Shown: piece by piece, positions 42,318 through 53,005 of the stretch
Position numbering within the stretch: position 1 is the first letter of the stretch
Layout of the letters: each line of letters opens with the position of its first letter
NCBI GenBank assembly: GCA_951394405.1
Contig: OX596339.1
Span: 3,906,001 to 3,970,000, forward strand
Length of the DNA: 64,000 nucleotides
Direction of reading: 5' to 3'
DNA from: Coprinellus micaceus
Lineage: Eukaryota > Basidiomycota > Agaricomycetes > Agaricales > Psathyrellaceae
Position numbers and translations under genes: made by a program
The notes under the pieces: model-generated
The model's input: the letters and a program-made list of their open reading frames with translations, nothing else
What the model was told of the DNA's origin: nothing
Database searches by the model: none

Positions 42318-42639
42318 CGTAGGTACGCGTTCGATACAACCTTCTACGCCTTCATCCCCGTCCTTTTATAGATTCGAAGTCGGAAGGCGGTTAGCAACAT
42401 TCCGATCGTAGCTGAGGCGACGTTCTGTGATCTTCGTCTCGATGTCAAATTGCGCAGTTGTGCTTACTCATCCTCGACGTTGCTCGGTCAGCACTGGGAT
42501 TTCGAGTGCCGTACATGTGATGCACATCGTGTTCGGTGGTAGAGCCATCAGAGCAACGTCCAGGAGTAGGGTCCAGGGCTTGGCGGAAGTTACGTCGTCC
42601 GATAGAAAATCAGTATAAATATATAGGCCTTTGTGCTAG
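42318..42639. other. Intergenic spacer
   Basis: Upstream region of the GST gene. No other feature was seen. Confidence 0.5.
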
Positions 42640-43598
42640 TCCCCCCGATACTCCTCGTCAACGTGGCGGCATCCTTCGAGATCCATGTGAAGGTCGTCAG
42701 CATTGCGATGCGACCGGCGCAGGAGGTCGGCGAGAGACTTGGGAAAGGTTGCCTGTGGACTCTGCCCCGTATTGTGAGTGATAATAAGGCGGGAAGGATG
42801 AGTTTGTCGAGGAAGTCCCGTCCGACATTCACCGTCCCGCATTTTGGGAGGGTGATGGATAGGACGTGAAGGTGACTGGCGTTAATCGGCGCCGATGGAG
42901 CGCCGATGGATAAACGTGCTCGAATGCATTTAATCATAATCGCGCGTGTCGTCTTCAGGGAAGACTAGGTGACACGTCTCGAGATCGCTGGATTACTTTA
43001 AGGTGTCGAGATATGAAGCGAAGGTGTCGAGCAGCCCTCCAAGCCAAATCGATGTGAGTTGATTCCAGGGAAGAATCGGGCGTTCGAGCGCGCACTTGGT
43101 CATGTCGATGTGGAGCTGTCGGAGGAGGGGGAACCGCCCCGCTTGCATCTTGATGACCGAGTGGTTCATGAGCAGTTGTTCTGCACCAGGCCAAGCCCAT
43201 TCGAAGCTGACAAGGGTTAGAGTTCGTAGGGAACCCCACCCAGGATCACCTTCAGAGTACACGCTGAAGAGGGCTCCAGGCAAGGAATGATGGTTCTCGA
43301 TCTCCCTCCCTGAACCACGAAGGTGGAGGTGCTGTGGAAGTACTCGACCGCGGGTAATATCTCTCCCCGCCGCTTCAAACGAGGAGTCAAGCTTCTCGTC
43401 CTCAACGTATCTCAAGTCAAGCAAGGTTTACGTCCAAAGGCGCCGGTCGGCGAGGACTGTTGCGTTCCAGAGTCGAGACACCAGGTGGAGGTTGGTGCCG
43501 TGGATACTCGGTCCGCGAAGAGACTCATCGTCCCAAGTTACGGATAAGATGGACAGCTTGAGGATGCCACTGAGGACCTCAATCGGCACCGAGTCCAT
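42640..43598 (-). pseudogene. F-box pseudogene
   Basis: The minus strand starts MDSVPIEVLSGILKLSIL, then LVSRLWNATVLADRRLW, followed by an in-frame TAA. The same frame resumes LLDLRYVEDEKLD and runs to about 42990 (LRTLTLVSFEW, then LRQLHIDMTKCALE and PWNQLTSIWLGGL). After a frameshift, a piece matching the GDFLDKLTLPALRSFTLRGK region of the intact gene at 36992 reads GRDFLDKLILPALLSLTIRG near 42800. One nonsense codon and at least one frameshift make it non-functional. Confidence 0.72.
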
Positions 43599-43711
43599 CT
43601 TGCAAGAACCCGATGAGAACGCTGTTATTACGATCCATGTTAGAGAATGGAATTCTTCAAGAATCTGGTCGGGGAATAGAACCTACGAGACTGCTGCGCT
43701 CAAGAGGCCCG

Positions 43712-43730
43712 TGTGGTGGTGGTGGTGGTG
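43712..43730. repeat. (TGG)n trinucleotide tract
   Basis: Short TGG microsatellite. On the other strand it only simulates a histidine run. Confidence 0.85.
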
Positions 43731-45269
43731 AAAGTCTAAGCCGGCATGGTCTAATTCTGGTGGAGGCGGAGAGAGTTTGTTGAGCCACTTTTGATGCGCG
43801 TCACGAATGTCTTTTTCGGGTCCAGTGACTATCTGCCGAAAAACTTCAAAAAGACCACTAACCTCATGGTTGGGAAGTATGCCCTTCCACCTAGGTGTGC
43901 TTTCGAGGGGGAGTATGACGCTGATCAACCCCCTATATCACAGATAAATGGCCACCGAAAGACCCTTCTGCAAGGAAATGACTGGGTTCAAGTCATTCAA
44001 CAGCGTATTGAACGTGTCTATTTCCTGAAGGGAATGATGGAACCGACGTGGTTGCTCAGTAGTGACATATCTGATTATGACGCCATCGTAACTCACAGCA
44101 GTTGAAGGTATAGGGCAACGAGTGATTCGGACATTGCTGCTGAATTTCAGAACCCTTGTTTGGCGACGCACGCTGGGACAAACTTTGCATTTGCTTGATA
44201 AAGCCTTCCGGACACAGCTTTTACCTGGTTGAGCTTGAACTTCCTCATCCGACTACCTACCTTGTCACAACCTTGAACGGCCTTGGAATCCTCTGGTCAA
44301 ATGCCACACCTGGAGGCTTAATCGATGGATCGCGGGCGGGTCTGAATTTCGGTGAAACGCTCGCTGGAGTCGAATCCGAACCCCGCACTCTTTTCTGGCG
44401 ACCACAATTAGCCGTGGCCCTCAGTATTCCATGGGACGATTGGCTCTTACAATTCATTGTCCCAGAGCGTGGCGTGGCGATCACCCGGAAGAACTGTTCA
44501 CCCAACTCAAGCTACTCAGGCACTTGTTAAATGTTTGGCGACCTCGAACTACCAGGCACCATAGGCACGCAAGAAGACGGGATCCACGAGAAGGTCATTG
44601 CAGCCCGAACCAGAAGTTACCCTAACGTCTTCAAAGAATCAATGCTTCAACTGAATGCTTTGCCTGATGCATCTCCCGGAGGCTGGAGCTAAACATAACG
44701 TACGGCCCGGCTAAGGTCTCATGATTCAGCATATGGTCGCGAATCTGCCTTCCCGGGCGCAAGTGCGCACTCCCTCGCAAGAATTCGCCTCTCCTTTCCT
44801 TTCTATACCCGCATCGTCCGACCCTCGCACTACCATACGCGCTCCACGTTTAGCACCTCCATCACTCAAGCTCGAAGGCCACGCCGTCCGCCGCTCTAAA
44901 AAGCAAGTCCATTTCTAATTACACCCGTGGTTAACCCGATTGGTGCTGGAAGTGCCGCTGGATCCCATGTTGAGCCACAGGGACCAGAGGCAATACTGCA
45001 GAAGTGCAAATACGATAGAAGGGCGAAGAGAAGACAAGAAGTCCAAGCTCAGAATCGCTCCAACGGAGTCCCTATACCATTCTTGAGGAGCTGACCGCCA
45101 CGCGACTGGACTGAATTCGCTGGATGAACCTCGCTGGTTTACGAGACACCGCCGTCTATCTCTCAGCCATACCTTCTATCGCCCTCTACCTTGCCTCTTT
45201 TCCTCCGACGGAACATTATGACGGCCAACAACCGTTCCTTCGGTTTCCCTTGGTTTCCATACGGTCTGG

Positions 45270-45277
45270 TATAAATA
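45270..45277 (+). promoter_or_regulatory. TATA box of the DUF1996 gene
   Basis: TATAAATA, 49 bp before the ATG at 45326, the expected spacing for a short fungal 5' leader. Confidence 0.6.
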
Positions 45278-45325
45278 CTTCGCCGGATTATCGTGCAGAG
45301 CCCGGGCTCTTGACTATTTGCCAAG

Positions 45326-46897
45326 ATGCAGTGGAAATCTCTTCTCGCTAGCGTGCTCGTTGCGCCTTTCGCCCATGCACTCATTCGTTTCCCTTGCTCT
45401 CAGCTCGTCACTGAGCGCTCTGACCCCTTGGTGACGCCCGGCATCGTCTCACCTCATTTACATCAGATTGTCGGTGGGGTAAGTACTCTGAGCCCTATCG
45501 TACCTTCCCCGACTAACCGTATACCTCAGAATGCCTTCAACTTCACCATGGATCCGTCCCGAGACCCCGCCGAGCATGCTACCTGCACGACGTGTCGTTT
45601 CGCTGAGGATAAATCCAACTACTGGACCGCCGTCCTGTACTTCAAGCACCCCAACGGCACCTTCGTTCGAGTATGTCTCCCATGCGAATCCTGTACGATT
45701 GCGTCTCATATGGTCCACAAAACCGCGTAGGTTCCCCAAATGGCCAACCACAACACCGGTCCCGGAATTCAAGCAGGTGGAATGACCGTCTACTACTTCC
45801 AGCCCCGTGCGCCTACCAAGAACTTGGACATCGTCGCTTTCGCTCCTGTAAGCAGTCGCCTTACTAAATTCAAACTACAGGGCCCTAATGCTCGTCATAG
45901 GGCTTCCGAATGATCACAGGAGACCCCTTCAAGCGCGCCGACGACATTCCTTTGAGCGACCCCCAGCATCGCGCCTTGAGCTTCAGGTGCTTCGACGACA
46001 GGGATCCCGGAAATAACGGAGTCCCCGGATTCGAGGGTGATTCGTTCAGCCTTCCGACCAAGATATGCCCAGAGGGTATCCGCTCTAACATCTACTTCCC
46101 ACAGTAAGTTTCTCCTCCTCCATTTCGACTTTTTCTTCTTGAATAATCTTAACGCGTGCGATAGGTGCTGGGACGGTGTCAACCTCGACTCCGAGGATCA
46201 CTCATCCCATGTCGCCTTCCCCGAAGGCCCCATTTCCGCCGGACTCCAAATCTTCGGCACCGACTGCCCCGCCACTCACCCCGTCCGTGTTCCCCTCCTC
46301 TTCATGGAAATCATCTGGGACACGCGCCCCTTCAACGACCCCGCCCTGTGGCCCACCGATGGCTCTCAGCCCTTCGTCTACAGTATGGGTGATCCTACTG
46401 GGTTCGGGCAGCACGCCGATTATCTCTTTGGATGGGAGGGTGACTCTTTGCAGAGGGCTATGGAAGTCTGCACTGGTGGTGATGGTATCCCGTGGAACTG
46501 CCCTGTCCTTACCACCCAAGACATGGAGACGATGAATAACTGTCGCCAGCCCAACAAGATTGAGGAGGTCGTTGAGAGCCAATGTAAGTCTTTTCATTCC
46601 AGGGCCCCTCGTCAGGGTAGCTGACTCTGATATCTACCAGATATCGAGCGCCTGCCGGGTTGCAACCCCATCCAGGACGGTCCTGTGTCCGCAACCGTTA
46701 TCGACCAATGCGCTGATGCCCCTTCGACTTGGTACGCGGCTCCATCACCCACCGCATCTCCCGTCGCTCGTATCCCGCCCTGGCCCGTCTGCTACGACGG
46801 CGTCGGCCCCGACACCTCGGGAGGCTTGGCGCCTAGGTGCGACTTCAAACCCACATCGGCGAACTCGGCCCCCGTGGTTACTCCTCCCCCCGCCTGA
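45326..46897 (+). CDS. DUF1996-domain secreted protein
   Basis: Six exons give 429 residues: 45326-45478, 45530-45670, 45731-45847, 45901-46103, 46165-46583 and 46641-46897. A signal peptide (MQWKSLLASVLVAPFAHA) leads into the DUF1996 core: RSDPLVTPGIVSPHLHQIVG, CTTCRFAEDKSNYWTAVLYF, GGMTVYYFQPR, GFRMITGDP, LSFRCFD, CWDGVNLDSEDHSSHVAFP, and a WDT-type region followed by GDPTGFGQHADYLFGWEGD. The conserved His, Asp and Cys residues are all present. The C-terminus is Pro/Ser/Thr-rich without a WSC domain or GPI tail. The family is fungal, extracellular and of unknown activity. All splice joins keep phase. Confidence 0.88.
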
Positions 46898-47507
46898 GCT
46901 TGAGTAGAGTAGATGGAAGATATGCAAGTTAGACTCGGTCTTGATACATATGCCTATCCTTTTCTTTAATCGGATATTTAAGATGTTCGTATTCCAGTCA
47001 ATGTGATTTTATCTCTTCACAGATCCATTGCTCTCTCATTGAAACGCCACACGATGGCCGTAGGTTTTCTGGCTTTGGCCAGAGGTTGAGTTCTTGCTCC
47101 TACGCCACCGCCCTAAAGAGTGATCTCATGATCTACTGGGCGCTTAATCCACATCACCACACCGGGCGTGTGGCACGGGCGCTAAATAATGCTAAAGTAA
47201 TCCCAAATGGACCTCCTGTATCGGACACTTTACTGAGTAATCTACTGAAAGAGTTAGACGCTGTCATTTAGCGGCACCGGAGTCTCGGACATAAAGCATG
47301 TTTCCATTTCTGTGCGAGAGACAAGGCGTTGTCTTCTCTCGACCGCCTTGCATCATGAGACACGATCTTGGTTAAATTCGTGGCAAGCTCACGACCCGAA
47401 AATGTCTCCAGTCCTCGACTTCCCAGCTACCTTGGCACCTCCTCCCCGCTCGTCGTAGGTCCTCTTTGGCGAATATTGGGCGTCCCGAATACAATGTTGG
47501 GGGTGTG
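46898..47507. other. Intergenic spacer
   Basis: Contains the inverted 16-nt repeat copy at 47135. No gene was recognised. Confidence 0.5.
47135..47150 (-). repeat. 16-nt dispersed repeat copy (inverted)
   Basis: Exact reverse complement of 22206-22221. Confidence 0.5.
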
Positions 47508-49211
47508 ATGGACGCCAGTCCTCGCGACGCCGTGTCATTCCTCCCAGTTTCTCCCTTGCTACTGTGAGTACAAAATGTCCCTCGAACACTGATCCGATTA
47601 GCCTTACGCTTGCTACAGTGCGGGTCCAATTGTACGTATTGTCACTTTGACGCCGCTTCTCGCAGATGTGCCACCGCTCGTCCTTGGTGTAGTACACACA
47701 CTGATGAAGGTTTACCCGTCTCGAACGCATTTTAGTTCATCGGTGGCATAATATGCTACCTGCTGTTCGGCATTCTACTCGTAGAAGTCGGTAAGTCTCT
47801 GTCTTATGATTCGGGTGACAACCATTCAGAATTGTGCCCCAGTACGCTACGCCCAAACCGCCGCATCATCAGACCAGCCTATTTTCAGATGGACGGGTGT
47901 GCCTTCCCCCAACATCCCGCTTCCTTTCTCCCCCAACCTATCTCTAGTCGTGATTATCGCCCTCTGCAACCTTCTCCAACTTTGTTTCATCGGCGACAGC
48001 GCATGGAGGGTCTTGGCTCAAGCATACGTCAACCCTAAAAATCTCATCATCCTAGGCCTCACTTCTCCAGCCGTTGCGGTCCTGAACGGTGATTATCATC
48101 ACCGCTCAGCTATACTTCGCCTGGTGAGTGGAGATAGACATATACCGCTCGTTCCAGCTCGGCTGCCAATCTGGCACTTCCTTACCTCAGTAGGCTTTAC
48201 GCGTTAGGGACGAAGAGTGAACTAGCGGGGTTGAGTACAGCTGTTATTGCACTGGTGCGTCCTCTTGTCTGCGCCCGTTCTTGTTAATACTCAACTGGCA
48301 CTGTAATTTTTCCTTAGCTTGGATTCGTGCAGCTGGGAGGTGCGATTGGTATTGCGATCAAGGTTCGTCGTCCTACTCAAGACAAACTCTGCCCTGATTT
48401 CGAATTAAGTCTCGGATAGTTTGCCATGGCCAATCGGGACGTACTACGAATGAAAGAGTGGAGGAACCTCATCGTCGTCCACCTTGCCGCGAGCGTAGCG
48501 TGCGATATTGTGATTACCCTCTCTGGAACTCTTGTCGTGAGCCTTTCCGCCTGTGCCTCATAAAAGCGACTGAACTTACTTGGTTTCGTGACCAAAGCAT
48601 GCTACCGCCAACAGGGGTACGGCTCCCCCCCAGAAATCCCTGACAAACACCTTGATGAGATATACCGTTGAAAACGGCCTGCTTCTCACCGCCTTCGCCA
48701 CTGCAACCCTCATGGTGTACTTGGTTCAGGAGAACGGCATGGTTAACGTCTCGCTGCACGTCTACTACTCTGTGGTCCGCTTCATGCTTCCCTGCTGACC
48801 CTATTATCCTCCAGCCAATACGCAACTGCCGGCCTCTATGCCAATGTTCTCCTGATCAACCTCAATAAGAGGAACGGCCACCGACGGAGCGAAGAACCCA
48901 CCACCCTCAATCTCTCCGACGTAAACAGCGTAGGGGGTGGCTCCAGAGCGGGGCCCAGGCGCGCTGAGCTGTCCGTAGATCCTAGAGGAGGCCCCGATTC
49001 TCTCCAGGCCAACGTCCGGTCGAACATTGGTGGTGAAGATAAAGACTTGGGAGGGCCCTACAGAGAGAGGGGCGCACAGGCCAAGTTTGGTATTCTGGCG
49101 TCAACTTCCAAGGGATTGAGCAAGGGCAAGAAAGCGATCCGCATTGGAAGTGGGTCTATCGATATTGTCGAGCGCACGCCATCCAACGAGGATACCACAA
49201 TACTCCCCTAA
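47508..49211 (+). pseudogene. DUF6534-family membrane protein (copy 4), frame-disrupted
   Basis: The early exons follow copies 1 and 2: 47508-47563, 47619-47631, 47736-47790, 47843-47896, then an exon with CIGDSAWRVLAQAYVNPKN-like sequence. After LNG near 48090 the intron present in the other copies is gone and the next helix (IIITAQLYFAW) is out of frame. Later exons (KSELAGLSTAVIAL, GFVQLGGAIGIAIK, RDVLRMKEWRNLIVVHL) read well. A second break is a C7 run near 48625: with one C fewer the frame would continue into NTLMRYTVENGLL. The last exon encodes QYATAGLYANVLLINLNKR and a long polar tail. Two small indels suggest a recent pseudogene, or sequencing errors in an intact gene. Confidence 0.65.
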
Positions 49212-49953
49212 TGGCCACGCGTCGTAGTGCCCTCGGAATAATATTACCTCGCCCTTGTATCGTACCCATCCCGAGGTGGTCACCCCAAAGCGGATGGGAA
49301 CGAGACAACCTTGCCCCATAGTGGTTTGCGCTCCTCAGGCTACAGAGGCCTGATGCCCACGGTCCGCCTGGCCTGGGGCTCCGGCATGGGCGCTTCCCTA
49401 GTGTCGAGGAATTTGGAATCGAACTGTCAATGTCAGTTGAGCTTCGCGAAGCGCCAATCTGCAATGGCAGATTATGTCCACGAAACTCGATCCACGTCGA
49501 TCCCTGGTGATGACTTGAATCGAAGCTTCGAATTCCCGCTCTGGTCTTCTCTGCATATGTAGGCTGCAAACTGAGCCGAGAATCGCGCGTAAACTCCCCA
49601 GAGTCCAGACAATGTCTAGTTGTTTCATTCCTGTCCGTTGACCGAGTTTACACGGCGTATCGCGTTAGCTAGCCTCGGGGGATTCGAGTCGGGATGATGA
49701 TCAAGACCAAGCGTTATTCAGAGTCGTCCAGCCTTCTTGAGCTTTGGGGGTATTTGGCCGCCAAGGCCGTACCAAACACTACCAGCTGCTGAAGTTTGAA
49801 CCAAGTTTGAACGGCCCCATTCTGGAACTTCGACAAGTGAACGAGCCCTGGGCTCTAAGACCACGATTCTATTCGGCCACTGGAACATGGCTGCTACACT
49901 CTCGAGAGAGCCGCCGTGTACCCATCGTATTCAACTGTGACATCTAGGGCGAC
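49212..49953. other. Intergenic spacer between convergent genes
   Basis: No gene was recognised. A minus-strand open frame (49156-49569) overlaps the end of the DUF6534 copy and has no domain. Confidence 0.5.
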
Positions 49954-50959
49954 TCAGCTAGATTCTTTATCCCAAACTGCCCTATTCTTCTCCGCCCACT
50001 CCCTCAACCTAACCGTCCCAACCCTCTTTCTTTCCTCTGGCAGTTCCAACAACCTCTCGACGTCGCCTCTCTCCAATCCCATCTCCAAATTGAGGAGGAA
50101 CTTTGCTGTCTCGGATGCCCTTGGGATCCCGAAGCCGTCGTATTGCTCCAGGACCTCATCCGCGGAGATGTGTTGATGTGTTATCTTCCGACCCAAAACT
50201 TCTGTGAGGATGATCGCGACCTGAATGAACAGTGGTGAGCTACTCTCAACGATCCAGGCGCATTTTTAACCCATGGCCGACCTCATCGTATGACAGTAGC
50301 TCTGGTCCTAAGAGAACAGGAGCAATAGCAGACTCAGGGTCTTCATTGGGACCGGGAATTGGGCTTGGTCGAGTGAGTGCGTCGAACGCAGCTTCCGCGA
50401 TATCGTCGACCGAGACGAAGGCTACTCGCGCAGTGGGAGTAGGTGTCAATATGGCATCTTTGTCTCGGATATTCGTCAGTTGCGTGCGTGCCAGGTTATC
50501 TACATGATACGGTGAGTTCCAGGTCATTCGTCACGCTATTGACTGATGCTCACCCATGAACCAAGTGGGCCTTAGGACTACGAATTCGATTTCCTTCTCA
50601 AGGTACTGATGAACCCTCCCAATATTATACCCCCCTTTCGGAACATCAGCAGCACCAACCAACACAAACCTCTTCACGCCCTTTTCAACTGCCAGGTCGA
50701 TGAAAGGCGCAACTTGGGGTACGGGGTCGAGCTCGGTGGAGAGGATCAGTAGGACTGATTGTATCTCGGATTTCCCATCTTCGAATGGCTTCGGGAAGGT
50801 AGACGCGTCGTCCCAGTCGAAGGGAACCCATGGATACCAGGATGGAATACCCGTTCCTTGGCGGCGGCTTCCCAGTAGAACTGAGTGGTTCGAGTTGCGG
50901 AGAAGGCGAGCGAGGGCAAGGCCGACTTGGGATGTGCCAGCGGTGATGAAGGTGGCCAT
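49954..50959 (-). CDS. NAD(P)-binding oxidoreductase, NmrA / EasG-like
   Basis: Three exons (50554-50959, 50282-50499, 49954-50220) give 296 residues. The start MATFITAGTSQVGLALARLL is a Rossmann dinucleotide-binding motif of the extended SDR type without the YxxxK pair. It continues VLLGSRR, a short-chain type VKRFVLVGAADVPKGG strand, VLRPTWFMDN, and VAFVSVDDIAEAAFDAL. This layout is typical of the NmrA-like family that includes ergot-alkaloid reductases (EasG/FgaFS) and many uncharacterised fungal proteins. No ergot-type cluster is nearby, so the substrate is unknown. Donor G|GTGAGC at 50553 and phase-correct joins support the model. Confidence 0.8.
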
Positions 50960-53005
50960 GTCTGCAATCCAGAACGTCGGGAAATTTCTATTGAGGTGGT
51001 GTGGTACTATGCCTCTCACAGGGGCATTTTATATTCAAAAGAGCTCGGTTGCCTTCCGTGGGTGTCGCCGATTCGGGTGACAAATCATGGCTTGGCCTCA
51101 ATCATTGGAAGGTCTTAGAATCTTTGGAGTCTGTGAGAGGGCGTTGAGGTGAGGAGTCTTTGTCATCAGCGAACATCGTGCAACACGTCGAACTGCGGAA
51201 CGTGGGGCTCTTTGGGGCTTGGCTGGTTTTCGGAAGAGGTTATGGGAGTCACGAGGAAGGGCCCTGCAAGAAGGGTGTTGAAATATCGATGAGCTATTTA
51301 GGCTGGATATTTGATCACTCTACCGTGTTAAATTTGCGGATGAAAAGTCTTATAAATGTCCGAATTGGAAGTAGAGAAGGGCACACGGATCTTCGATGTA
51401 ATACTGCTCGATATACACCCCCTCGTTCAAACATTCATTCGACGTCGGAGGTGATTGCATGCCTGGCATGATTATTTGTGCGCTGTACCTGCGACCGTGA
51501 ACTGCCAGGCCTCTGACGGATTAGGCGCCTGTGCTTTGATCCCGAAGACCTGTTCACGTCGCCTCGGGTTGATCACATGATGATCTGCGCTCGACCCGTG
51601 GGGTATATGAACCCGTCAAATGCATTTTCGTTCTTCCTTCCTTTCTCCCATCTTCTGGTATCCTCCATTGTCCCGCTCCCCCCAACCCTCTCCGGTACGA
51701 TCCATCCAGTCCTTGACCTTCACCCCTTCTCAAGGACCCTTGTGGTCGGGGATGGGCCCCACTATTGCCTTCCGAGCGCCGGCTATTCACTTTCACGCTT
51801 TTTGAGAGCCCAATGCAGGCTCCATGCGTCTTTTATTCTGGTTCTTCCCCCTGAATCTAGAGCACCGCAGCGCGAGAGAGGGCTGTTCTACCTCACACAC
51901 GATTTACGACTACTTGGACATAATCGCCCCGCTTCTGAGCGGCAAGGGATAGACATCAAATCCCCGAAGTTCCAACTCTCCCACTTCGTCGCTCTGGACG
52001 ACAGTTCAAATAAATGCACTGGGATGGTCTACATACTGTTTCTTGGACATTGGCCGAAGGATATGTGTTATTCTCCTCTCTGTTGGCGACTACTTCTGGC
52101 ATTTAGCACGGACTGGGGCATGGAATATCCAGACCTGGGTTTCTCGGTGTTGAACCTGCACATTTTCGGCACTCACTCATAGGGTAGGGCTGTCCGGATA
52201 CCATACCCATTATCGGTCGCCCGTGAGGTGCACGGATCGGAAGTGGTGCATCAGTTTTCCTGTTCTTCTTCACTCTGATTTAGATTGCGTCTTTAGAATT
52301 GGATTCAGCTTCTGTCTTCAAGTTGTCGTCTCGCCTCCTATCTCCTTTCGGATCGCTGGTTTAGTCGGAAACTAGTGCCCGGCATAAGCCCCTTCCCCTT
52401 TCGAATGCGTGTACTGTGCCTTAACCTCAACCTCTGCCCCGCGTCCCAACATCCGTTGAACCGTCCTTGTACCCTTTCCTCCACACCACTTCTACGGCAA
52501 AGACCTTCATTTGACCATTTTCTTCACTAGATACTCATTTCTCCCGAACGACGGGCGCTTAGCCGGTCCAAGCCCCTAATCACATTCTAAAGATAGAACT
52601 CTTGGGCGTCAGCGGCAGTACGTCACCCAGTTCATTCACATCTAGGCCTCGTTGCGTGCGTGTGCTTGGCTGTGCCCCGTCGCCGAGGCCAGCCACACAA
52701 CTACAGGTGTACTCATCACATCTGACCAGGAATGACGATATGAGCGCCGAGCGTCCAGTGGAAATTGGGAGGAGGGGCCCAATGGTGGGGGTGGAGTGAT
52801 GCATCGCCTGCATCGCCGAGCCAATGGGGATCTCCGGCGCGCCAGGGATTGGTCAACATCTGCCTCGTTATCATCAACGACGTCTTTGCTGGCGACGGCT
52901 ACCTCCTCTCCTTCTCCACAACCACGTTCAATACCCTCTCCTTCGTTTCTGCGTCTCGAACCGTCTAATCGTCTCGTTTCTTCAGCCTATCGAGACTCGC
53001 CATCG
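50960..53005. other. Long intergenic region
   Basis: About 2 kb. An open frame of 201 codons (51577-52182) has no recognisable domain, no introns and an odd composition, so it was not called. A TAAGCGCCC word lies at 52553 (inverted). The last 200 bp forms the leader of the decarboxylase gene and contains in-frame upstream ATGs (52796). Confidence 0.5.

Larger units (their letters stand above)
43599..45325. other. Long region without a confirmed gene
   Basis: Two open stretches on the plus strand (43791-44105 and 44156-44530) and a tail near 44532-44692 read like degraded coding sequence (for example DWVQVIQQRIERVYFLKGMM and FGDLELPGTIG), but no family was recognised and no splice model joins them. 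A TGG tract lies at 43712-43730. The end of the region is the DUF1996 promoter. Confidence 0.4.

Noticed and set aside
43683..43928. Minus-strand frame with a histidine run
   Set aside because: The histidines come from a TGG microsatellite read in reverse. The frame has no other support.
49156..49569. Minus-strand frame of 137 codons
   Set aside because: It overlaps the polar tail of DUF6534 copy 4 and has no domain.
49954..50959. Ergot-alkaloid cluster suggested by the EasG-like protein
   Set aside because: No prenyltransferase, catalase-like or other pathway gene lies nearby, and the family is wide in fungi without such clusters.
51577..52182. Open frame of 201 codons in the long spacer
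   Set aside because: No recognisable domain, no intron, and a composition unlike the neighbouring genes. It may be chance.
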